From Rhizopus sp. PT2906 (Eukaryota; Mucoromycota; Mucoromycetes; Mucorales; Rhizopodaceae): a stretch of 23,949 nt of DNA. The position numbers and the translations under genes were made by a program. The DNA lies in assembly GCA_025529335.1 (NCBI GenBank), contig JAMYHX010000581.1:1-23949 (forward strand). The letters run 5' to 3'. This document shows positions 1-9,216 of the stretch, piece by piece. The stretch's first letter is position 1. The number at the start of each line of letters is the position of its first letter. The notes under the pieces were generated by a model that was given only the letters and a program-made list of their open reading frames with translations, did not search any database and was not told where the DNA came from.

Positions 1-679
1 TTTTGGATATAACTGTTTCCAAAAGTGATGGTTTCTGGTTGATTTTGCTTCGCTTAAATGGATTCAAACTGGTCAAGGGAGAGTAAGTTAGCATTTATCT
101 TTCCTTTTTCTTTTCTTTTTTTCTTTTTTTTTTTCTTTTTCTTTTTTTTTTACTATTCGCTTACTTTGTTTTTGCCTTGGGACTTATTGAAGTACCACCA
201 GATGTCACAATAACTTCTGCCTCATTGACGTTACGTCGTGCTCCACGAGAACGTCCATTGTCCTCTTGAACATTTGTTGATGCAGCGGCTGCAGCAACAG
301 CAGCAACTGTAGCAGCTGCAGTGGTTGACGTTGACGCATCATCCAAGACGTCCGATATCGAATAAAAAGGACCGGATATATCTGAACTTGTGATGGTCAT
401 GTTTGTGTCATTATTCTCTAATGGCGTCGAACGTCGAGGCATGAACTTCATAAATTTGGAAGGTGAATTATGAGTGTTGTCTCTTGGCAAATCAAGAGAT
501 ACTTCTTCAAAGAACTGGTCATAGTTGTTTTTTGAATCTGGTATATACATCCTGTCGTTATTGTTGTCGCTAGAAGAGTGGTCCAACGATATTTCATCAA
601 GCATCTTGTTGACTGAATTATCTTCAAGATGAGCAGATGCTAGAGTATCTGACATATCAGTCTTATTTCGTTCATTCAT
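1..679 (-). CDS. unknown serine/asparagine-rich protein, 5' part of gene (partial, two exons visible)
   Basis: I do not recognise this gene. Exon 1 (679 down to 165) starts at ATG and encodes about 171 residues of low-complexity sequence: an acidic, Ser/Asn/Asp-rich N-terminus, then an Ala/Thr/Val run (about residues 115-136), then an RSRGARR basic patch. Read straight on it would stop at 161-163. That stop overlaps a good donor (GTAAGC at 164), and the minus strand then shows a purine-rich stretch, a TGCTAAC branch-like site and a CAG acceptor at 71-69. Splicing out 69-164 keeps the frame (phase 2) and gives an open exon 2 (68 to 1), beginning NLNPFKRSK, to the window edge. The gene therefore probably continues to the left. 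The intron is inferred; if it is wrong, the protein is 172 residues. Predicted mostly disordered; no domain visible. Confidence 0.6.
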
Positions 680-1540
680 TTTATAAAGAATAACAGCAAC
701 TAAAAAAATTAAAAACAGGTCTAAAATTGATTGCGTCCTTTTTTTTTTTTTTTTTTATTCTCGCTTCCCCGCATAAAATTCATCTGGCAGATCCATTGTT
801 TGTGCTGGCTGCCAAATTCAAAAATAGGGTATTGGCTTCACTTGCCATTTCTGGATAAGTTCTTATGAAACAGGAAAAAGAAGTTTAATAAACGTAAACA
901 TAATAAAGCTATGTAGATGTAATTCTTTAAAATCCTTTTTGGGATCAACAGTTACAGACCATAAAAGAAAAGTAATAAGCTGTAGAAAAAGAGGTTAATG
1001 TTCAGACATGAGAACAATTATCTTTAGATATAACTTCGTTTTTAAACTGAACCTTACATTTTAAGAGAAGATGCCGTGCAGACATTGACTTATTGCAAAT
1101 CATACGCGTATCTTTGAGACACTGTTATTTAAATCATAATAAATAACTTTAATAATGATGTGCATACTCTCTCAAATAGTGGTAACTTTGTACTCAACAC
1201 AAGCAGAGCATTTTAAAATGGAGATACACTGAGATTAAAGTAATCCAATCATCTCTCGTCTTATTGTAAATAAAAATGCACGCAGAAAAAAAGCCAAAGA
1301 TAACTATCAAAAGGGTTTCAAAGGGATAGCAACGGTATCATGGATACATTCCATGTAAAAAACATGAAAAATATTATCATAGTAATAGCAACTATTGTCC
1401 TTTTTTCAAAAAGAAATTTGGAATATGTAAACATAAAACGTGATAAACAAGTCACAACGAAGATAGACATAAAATGCCTACATTAAGTATTGGGAATATT
1501 TATCTCTTTTTTTCCCTCTACTTTCAGACTGTTCCTTAAT
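680..1540. promoter_or_regulatory. divergent intergenic region between the left-edge gene and the tryptophan-rich gene
   Basis: These 861 bases separate two divergently transcribed starts (679 minus, 1541 plus), so they should contain both promoters. A run of T at about 739-757 lies roughly 60 bases upstream of the minus-strand start. Poly(dA:dT) of this kind often disfavours nucleosomes in fungal promoters. I see no convincing coding exon, RNA gene or clear TATA box. A TTTCAG acceptor-like site just before the plus-strand ATG (about 1522-1527) could end a 5'UTR intron, but that is unproven. Confidence 0.5.
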
Positions 1541-4500
1541 ATGTCACATATCGTTAGAGCTAGAAGAAACCAAAGTAAAGTCGAACACCTTGGAGAAGAC
1601 GATGATTCTGACGCCTCACAGACGATGAGCATGACTGACCATGCGTGCACTGATTCTTCCGATCGCTATGATTCTGATTATTCCAATCAGTACGATTCTG
1701 AGCACACCTATAGCTCAGACGATCAGTCTGACAATGGGCCACAAACGGAAATACAAGAACCAGCAAATTCCTACGCTGTGCCAATATTCCCTGATATGGA
1801 TATGGAAGAAGTTCCTTATTCAGGCTTTGAGATCAATTTCGACGATCTTGATCGCTTAGATGACCTATTTCAAATGTGGCGTAATGAGAATGAGGGTATC
1901 TCTATATCTGAAGAGGATTATGAAGACTACTTTGAAGATTGTACGCAGCATACTATCGATGAAAATGGTGATATCTGTTTTCCAGTTATGGTTATTGATC
2001 CTGAGACAGATACACTCATGACAGAGGAGAAATATGCTGAGAAGCAGAAAGCTGCTAAAGAAGCACCTACTCAGTGGCGAAGAGGTAAAAAAAATATTTC
2101 TGATATGAGTTGCGGCCATAATCTGAGCAATACATTCTTCACAGGTTCATTCTCTCAAAAGAAATACTCTTCTGCTCCTGCTAATCAAAAGTGGGGCCAC
2201 AGTGGCCATGAGGAGCTCCTTTCTGAGAAAGATGACGATAGATGGCCTAAGAGCACCCAAACGCACAAGCTTCATTCCAATGCCAAATCTTCGTATGGTA
2301 GCAACTGGAGTCGCAGCGGTGATCATGGTCGATTTTATGACAACAATGACAGTCGTAGTAAGACCCTTTCAAGGTCATCTAGATCTTCCCCTTCAGCTTC
2401 TTCTGGCGGTTACCAGTCCGCTTGGGCTACAGTTACGCCTGATAAGCTGTTAGACTATAGCCACAGTAACTTTGTTTCCCCCACTGTTCCAAAAGACACT
2501 GTTCCTGCTAAGTCTGTTACTGTTCAGCCTTCTTCTTCTTCTACCAGTGCTCCTGTTCCTGCTAATACTGATCCTGCCCATGGTGCTCCTACCAATGCTG
2601 CTCCTGCCGTCATTGTTCCTAAACAGCCTACCTCAGTCACCACTCCTGCATCCCCCAAGGATGACTCTCCTGAGTGGGACATCGATGCCACTGTTGACTG
2701 GGCAGCAGACTTTTTTGAACAAGAGGCGGCCCCAAAGGCAAATACGATCAGGGACGGTGATGATATTTTTGTCATCAAAGACTTGCAAGACGGAGCTCAT
2801 CCCCTGGAAACGCTGAACGAAGACGAGCAGAATGCCAAGTACGTCATCTCGGTAGGCATTGTCGACGAAGATGAGCCTGCCGTAGAACAAGACTACGAAG
2901 AGCTGTCCCAAGAAGCTAAGGGATCAAGTGCTTGGCGAGGCTTTGCCTCTAGCTGCCAATCTGCCGCCCAACCAAATTTGGACACTCAGCTTCCGGAGAC
3001 GAGGCGTAGCTCGCAATCCTCGTTCAAGTGGTCAAGCGACAATGCCTCTCGCGGTGGCTCAGAAAGGTCTGTCCAGACCAGGCAGAGCAACCAGGACTCC
3101 AAACCCCCAAGACCCAGCACCATTCAGCCTGAAAACGCAAGACGTGGCTCCCAGTCTTCGTTCAAGTGGTCCAGTGGCAATGTTTCTCGTCGGGATTCTT
3201 CTGGTTCCGTCCAGGCAAGAAAAAGCCACATGCCATCAAGATCACCGCCAAGACCAGCTCCCTCCAGCAGCGCATGGAACGCGTTTGCTTTGCAAGAATC
3301 AATGGCAAGTGGCATTTTAGCGCACACAAGCCCAAAACGTCCACCATCCAGCCAAGAAAAGCAAGGCTATAACAGGACCACACCAAGGTGTAAGTGTTTG
3401 TTTTAAAAGTTAAAAAGATTTATTAACCCGTTTTCTGATTTAGCTTCAAACCAAAGCTGGGGAAGCCGAACGCCTGTGACTGATAGAAGAAGGCCTACAA
3501 ATACCGTTTTCTCTCATGTTACCAACACCACTGCCAATGGCAAGCAAGAACAGTCAAGCTGGAATGATCATGGCAATACCTGGGAATCTAAAAGGGATCA
3601 GAATTCTATTGCAAGCAATCTCACATGGAGCAATAGTTCAGAACTGAAGCAAGACACTCCATCTGACGAAAAGCAATATGAATGTGAATCAAATGGTTCT
3701 TCAGATTCATGGCCCATGACTAAGGAGCGAAGACATGATCATGATGCTTGGGAAGAATGTCATGGCGCAAGCAACACTTGGAAGCAAGAATCAATCAATA
3801 GTAGCGCTTGGCAGCAAGGAGAACCAAGTCATGTTCATGATAGGCAACAACAGGAAGTAAACAATGGCACTAGGCAACAAACACAACGTATAAACAATAA
3901 TGACACATGGCAGCAAGTACAAGAAACAAGCAACCATACCTTGCGACATGAGGCTAACAATAACGACACAAACAACGCTTGGTCCAATTCCTATACGGAT
4001 GATCATTGGAGCAAAACCCAGCAAGCTTCAAGGAGTGAAAGCAGCAAAAACTATGTCCGCGAAACGCAAGCTAGTATCGAAGAAGCATGGTCTGAAGATA
4101 AAACGGAAGCAAGTCATGAAAACGCTGGCTCTTCATGGACACGAGATTGTGGAGGTGGTTGGAGAGGAAGCCAAAGCCCGATACGCCAGGATTCTTGGAG
4201 TCACCGCTCGAGTTCACGACGCAACTCTCACTGGAGGTCAAGGAGTTCAAGGGAACAAATATCTAATTATATTGACATTTACAATAATAATCCTACACAA
4301 GATACATGGGCCAAACAATCAAACGAAAGCTTCCATAAGCCAAGGCATGACACCAGCTGGACTGACTATGCTAAACCAAGCCTGCCCACGGTTGAGCCAA
4401 CAATAAGGGAAGAAAGCAATTGGACAGAACAACAAGCAACGATTAACCAAGAAAAGAAACCATTGACACTTACACGTGGATATCTGAACAGAAAGATAGC

Positions 4501-4966
4501 AGAAGAGAAGAGCACAGAAAGAGTTGAAGAAAGATCACTCTCTGTTCACCACGATGATTCGGATGTTGAAGTGATATTAGACGATGAGAACCATTCAGAC
4601 TGGATTGAAAATAACACCATCCTTGGTATTCAGCCACCTGAAACAGCAAGACCCCAAACATCAACCAGAAAAGAAGAAAACACGACTCCTTATGGATATG
4701 GCCAATATATGCCAATGTTATACCCATCTTCAAGGCCAAATGGTATTGATATGACGTACATGCCAGTGATACACTATGGACCCAATGGTCAACCGATGTA
4801 TGCCATGCCATACCCTTATTACCCACCCACCAATATACCAGAAGACAACAAAGAAGGCGGTTCAAGCAATGCCTATCAAGCTAATGGCATGATGTACTAT
4901 GGTATGTACCCATCCATGTACCGTTATCCCCAAGCTAGAGAAGAAGGATGGGGACCTTCTAAATAA
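1541..4966 (+). CDS. large disordered protein with dispersed tryptophans (possible Argonaute-hook-like or RNP protein), 1123 aa
   Basis: Two exons, 1541-3389 and 3444-4966, are joined in phase 1 across a 54-bp intron with a GTAAGT donor and a TTTAG acceptor; the frame continues exactly. The start is the first ATG (MSHIVRARR); upstream codons of the open frame lack ATG. The N-terminus is acidic (Asp/Ser, residues about 15-150). The middle is Ser/Pro/Thr/Ala-rich and includes two tandem 45-residue repeats. The C-terminal exon is Asn/Gln/Ser/Glu-rich with an RS-rich patch (about 810-850) and a Tyr/Pro/Met-rich tail ending GWGPSK. I count 33 Trp, nearly all isolated and flanked by Ser, Asn, Thr, Asp, Ala or Gly (SSW, DTW, NTW, SAW, WGS), about every 15 residues in the second exon. 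No folded domain is recognised. Isolated Trp in disordered small/polar sequence is the known chemistry of Argonaute hooks, but also of other low-complexity RNP scaffolds, so function is inference only. Confidence 0.8.
2996..3265 (+). repeat. two tandem 135-bp coding repeats (45 aa each)
   Basis: The units 2996-3130 and 3131-3265 lie in the tryptophan-rich gene (residues 486-530 and 531-575). Each begins E(T/N)..RR(S/G)SQSSFKWSS, followed by a Ser/Arg-rich spacer with S.RSVQ/SGSVQ and a PRP motif. Both are exactly 135 bases apart and in frame, so this is a recent internal duplication that duplicates one FKWSS tryptophan motif. The second unit diverges most at its end. Confidence 0.75.
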
Positions 4967-5255
4967 AAAGTGTTTAAATGCAGACTAAAGATAAGAGAGA
5001 GAGAGAAAAGGGGGAGATGGACAAGTAAGATCATGTGGCCATAACAGTAGAGAGCACATGATACTGTCATGTGATCCTTTGTATTTTTAAATAGAGCAAA
5101 AAAAAAAAAAAAAACTTCTTTTTAAGCAATTGATCTGTACATCCTCTATTGGAGATCTACTGTTACTGTTTCTGTTGTGTGTGTGTATGTGTGTGTGTGT
5201 ATAGTGTGTATATAAAATAGAAAGAAAGCGTATATAGATTAGACAACAGATAAAT
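4967..5255. promoter_or_regulatory. intergenic region with simple repeats and the SNF2 gene promoter
   Basis: These 289 bases lie between the stop of the tryptophan-rich gene and the ATG of the SNF2 gene. They contain a GA microsatellite (about 4993-5008), a poly(A) run (about 5098-5114), a TG-rich microsatellite (about 5171-5208) and a TATATAAAA box-like sequence (about 5209-5217) about 40 bases before the ATG. The TATA-like site at this distance could position transcription, but this is inferred from position alone. The poly(A) run could be genomic or part of the 3'UTR end of the upstream gene. Confidence 0.45.
5171..5208. repeat. imperfect (TG)n microsatellite
   Basis: An alternating T-G tract interrupted by TATG and TATAG steps lies upstream of the SNF2 gene start. 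It is purine-pyrimidine alternating and likely length-variable between strains. Confidence 0.8.
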
Positions 5256-8200
5256 ATGTCAGATACAAGTTCAGTTGATCTTAAACCCAACAGCCGTTCG
5301 TCGTCAGTCATGAGTGTAGAAGATGACATTTATACAGAAACAAAGAAACGAAGAGTGAATAATTCCTACTCCAGTTACTCTGCAGACTCCAGTCCATGTG
5401 TCTCTTCTGTAAGACAATGTGTTGTTTATATATAAATACAACTAATACGCTTGAATAGACGTCCAGTGTCGTCGACATACCCTCTTTTGCCCGATCGCAA
5501 CCTATGGTGATCGATCTCACTCAACCAGAAACACCCACTCAGTCAATGCAAGAGTTGACCATTACGGATAAGAAGCCGTCTCGACAAGCATTGTTTATGG
5601 AACAAATGCGTCGACGTCAAGAAATGAAAGAGAGGCAAAAGCTAGAGTTATCACAAAAGAAACTCGAGGAATGCAAAGCCAAGGAAGAGTTGAGTCGACA
5701 ACTTAAACAGCAACATGAACAGTTTATGTCTTCACAAAAAAAAGTCCTGCAGGAGTCACTTGTGCTACTGAAACAATCAAATGAAGTGCAAAGGAAAAAG
5801 GAGCAGAAAAAAATAAAGGCTATGCAGGATATGCTCAAGCAGACCAATCCAGAAAAAGTGCAAATCAAAAAGAAGGCATCAGAAGAGAAAATAATGAAAA
5901 GTCAAGAAAAAGAATCACAAGAAGAACCAGCAAGGGAATATTTGGAAAAGAGACGACAAGAAGAGGAAGCAAAGAAAAGATTGTTTACACAGCAGTATGA
6001 AGAACGACTGGAACTAGAGAAAAAGAGACAGCAAGAAGAAAGTCAAAGGTTGGAAGAAATACGAAAACAACAAGTACAATATAGACTGGAAGAAGCACAA
6101 AAACGAGAAAGATTGAAGTTGGAAGAAGAAGCACGAAGGCAAGAGGAATTAAAGAAGGAACAAGAACGATTGAGATTAGAAGAAGAGAGAATGATGAGAG
6201 AAAAGGCAAAACAAGAGGAAGAAGAGCTAAGGCAAAGTAAGATAGAGTCAAAATATTTTGCACTTCAGCAAAAGTTGAATGAACAGAAAAGACTTGAACA
6301 AGAAAAGTTCAGAAGAGAAGAGGAAGAGCGATTAAGGAAAGAACAAGAAGAACGATTAAAGAGGGAGGAAGAAGAGCGATTAAAGCGGGAAGAAGAAGAA
6401 CGACTAAGAAAAGAACAAGAAGACGAAGTGATTGTTGATGAAGAAATGACGAATCGTAATGTCTGTATTGGCATGATCAAGACAGAAATTGTAACACTGC
6501 GACCACTCAACTTGACCAAAGATGATTTCTTTGAACTAGTCCAAGTGATACCTGAAGGTAGGAGGCATAATGATAATTATTCGTTTGCTGTCACATCTCG
6601 CACCGCGCCTATTCAATCTTTGGGATGGATACCATTTAGCGATACCAAAGTATTAGGACCACTGGTTGATTATCAAATGGTCTGGTGGGATGCGATCATC
6701 CCAAGAAACAAAGTGACTTCAATGAGGACACCTCTGTATATCGTCATCTACTGTCGACCACATCATGTCAAGGTAATAGCGCAGTACTTCCAAGAACGGC
6801 GAATGTATCTATCGGAGCCGCCGTTTTATAATCCACAGTGCAGATACTCCAATCCTCATATGAGATTAAATCAACCTGAACAACAAACGATACGCAGTAC
6901 AGAATACTATTATGGTGGCAGACCAACTACGGGAATAAACGACCAACAGACACAAAGAGATATACAGCAATTACTGGAGAGCATACCTAGCGATGTACCT
7001 ATGAAAACCAAAAGGCGAAAAAAGAAGCCAGTGATTATTCTCGATTCTGATGAGGACGACTTTAAGCAAGGCTCAATAGAAGAAGGACAAGAGCAAGAAG
7101 AAGGAGACGGTGAAGATGATGGATATATAGAAGGATTGACTGTTCAGTTAATGGAGCATCAAGTCCAAGGAGTGAACTGGATGATCGACAGAGAAAATAA
7201 TGAAAAGAGCCAAGGTGGTATATTAGCAGATGACATGGGATTAGGCAAAACGATTCAAACGATTGGACTGATTGCCTCAACAAGAGTTCCAGATGAAAAG
7301 AGGATCACGTTGATCATCACTCCACTTGCACTTATTCAACAATGGGCGGATGAGATCAGATCAAAGACAGATAAGGGAGCGTTTAAGGTCTTGGTTCATC
7401 ATGGACCTAGCCGAACAAGGGATGTGAATACCTTTTATGACTATGACATTGTGATTACAACATATCAGGTTGTATCTGGAGACATGCCAACGAATCCTAA
7501 GGATGAAGAAGTCAAGATTACGAGCGAGTATGGGCCATTATTCCAAATGAAATGGTATCGTGTTGTATTGGATGAAGCACAGCAAATTAAGAATAAGAGT
7601 ACAAGGTCGAGTGTGTCATGCTCAACGTTGATATCCAAAAAAAGATGGTGTCTGACTGGTACACCTATTCAGAATAATGTAGACGAACTATATAGTTTAT
7701 TTAGATTTTTAAAGATTCAACCTTTAAACAACTATTCAATGTTCAGAAAGACGATATCGATACCTATACAGAATGGGCAATCTAGCCTGGCGATGAATCG
7801 ATTAAAGGCAGTACTAATGGCTACTATGCTACGAAGAACCAAAGATATTCTGAAGGAAAAGCCTCGGTTGGAATTACCTAAAAGAGAAAAGAAGGACATT
7901 TTACTTGAATTTTCAGATAGTGAACGAAGACTGTATAACCTGTTGAAGCAAAAGACACAGAATAGTGTAAGAGAGTTGTTGAGTCATGGACAATCAGCCT
8001 ACTTGAATATGCTTTGTTTACTGTTGAGACTAAGACAGGCATGTGATCATCCAAATTTGATACTTAAATCAATGAATGACAAGGACATGATGGATATCCT
8101 AAATGAACAAGACATAGCTAATAGTAGCAGCTGTGAGTTGTGTGGAAAGTAATGAATGTGCTACATTTTTTTTTTTTTGCTTGTATAGAATACTAAGAAT

Positions 8201-8961
8201 TTACAAATAGTTCCATGGAATCTTCCTGTTCTTATTATTGCTTACCTTGTCAATCACAGATAAATGATATCGGAATATTCAAGTCGAGCACCAAGATTGA
8301 TAAAATGCTTGATATTTTAAACAAGACAAGAGAGACGAATCCAAATGAAAAGACAATTATCTTTTCACAGTTCACTTCTATGCTTGATTTGTTAAACGAA
8401 CCGCTGACGAGACATGGGTTTAAATACTGCAGATGTAAGTTTATAAAGTAAAAAAAGAAAAAATGTTTATGATTTTTCCATAGATGATGGTTCCATGTCT
8501 TCTCAGGAACGTGAGAGAAGTTTATTAGCATTAAAATATGATCCAAAATGTACTGTCATGCTGATATCATTAAAGTGTGGGTCACTAGGGTAAATATATA
8601 TATATAAATATAATGAAGTGACGATAGCAGTAGTTGACCATTTGTTTAGATTGAATTTAACAGCAGCAAATCGTGTCATCTTAATGGATATTTGGTGGAA
8701 TCCAGCATTAGAAGAACAAGCAATCGATAGGGTTCACAGAATTGGACAAAGATTACCCGTTTATGTAACAAGATTGATGATTGATAACACTGTAGAAGAA
8801 AAGATTATTCAACTACAAGAAAAGAAGGTAAGATGATGACGTGGCACACAAGATATTTACACTATCTGTAGGCTCTCTTATCCAAGGGTGCTCTGGGTGA
8901 TGGCATTGTCAAGAATAACAAACTGTCTGTGAGTGAGATGCGCTCGTTATTTGAAATGTAA
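5256..8961 (+). CDS. SNF2-family ATP-dependent helicase/translocase, Rad5/Rad16/HLTF-like, about 1146 aa
   Basis: Six exons: 5256-5408, 5459-8148, 8211-8434, 8484-8589, 8650-8827, 8872-8961. All five introns (44-62 bp) have GT/AG ends and every join keeps frame. Domains in order: a KKRR basic NLS-like patch (about 30); a long Glu/Lys/Arg coiled coil or single alpha helix (about 85-375); a divergent HIRAN-like segment (about 386-490), judged by order and by the GWIP and TPLYIVIYC elements; an acidic linker; then the SNF2 ATPase. Visible motifs are GLGKT (K648), DEAQ (756-759), LTGTPIQNN (from 783), RYDGSMSSQER, and HRIGQR (1087-1092). This family uses ATP to move on double-stranded DNA in repair, replication restart or chromatin remodelling in the nucleus. 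Between the two helicase lobes, where Rad5/HLTF carry a RING, only five Cys remain (943, 946, 954, 958, 961). The ATPase assignment is sure; the exact orthologue is not. Confidence 0.92.
6305..6425 (+). repeat. degenerate repeat coding for an E/R/K single-alpha-helix region
   Basis: Inside exon 2 of the SNF2 gene, the DNA repeats units coding EEERLRKEQ, EERLKREE and EEERLKREE. Alternating acidic and basic residues at i to i+4 spacing suggest a stable single alpha helix or coiled coil acting as a spacer. The unit structure suggests growth by slippage or unequal exchange. Confidence 0.7.
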
Positions 8962-9216
8962 ATGTCGATCCCATTAGGAAAGATGTCATTTACTTTATAT
9001 GGTATGGATCGCAGTAACCATAAACAAAAAAAGGATTTCCTTCCTATTTTGTTAATTCTTCCCTCTCAGTAAATAAACTTTAGAACTTTCAGTGTAGAAT
9101 TGAAAGAAATTGTATGATCGGTCATTTAATTTTTACTTTCCTAGAATTCCTTAATTTATAATATAAATACATTAAATTCATTCATTTTCATTTTCTTCAA
9201 AATAAATGCTATCAAT
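8962..9216. promoter_or_regulatory. intergenic region between SNF2 gene and Ca2+-ATPase gene
   Basis: These 255 bases must hold the 3' end of the SNF2 gene and the promoter of the ATPase gene. The sequence is AT-rich, with AAATAAAC (about 9071) as a possible polyadenylation element, and an AT-rich TATAATATAAATAC stretch (about 9157-9170) some 50 bases before the next ATG that could serve as a TATA element. No RNA gene or further ORF is seen. Confidence 0.4.

Noticed and set aside
101..152. Long polypyrimidine tract as a regulatory or triplex-forming element
   Set aside because: It is more simply the purine-rich interior of the inferred intron on the minus strand.
1865..3386. Several minus-strand and shifted-frame ORFs of 60-130 codons inside the tryptophan-rich gene
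   Set aside because: They are shadows of the long, spliced plus-strand frame; they have no recognisable domains and no own promoter spacing.
5617..6519. Minus-strand ORFs rich in Ser/Phe/Leu/Cys opposite the charged helix of the SNF2 gene
   Set aside because: Complement of Glu/Lys-rich codons (GAA, AAG, AGA) gives such sequences automatically.
8188..8210. Alternative acceptor at 8187-8188 for the second SNF2 intron
   Set aside because: It leads to an in-frame stop after about seven codons, and the TACTAAG at 8191-8197 fits better as branch point for the acceptor at 8210, which restores the helicase frame.
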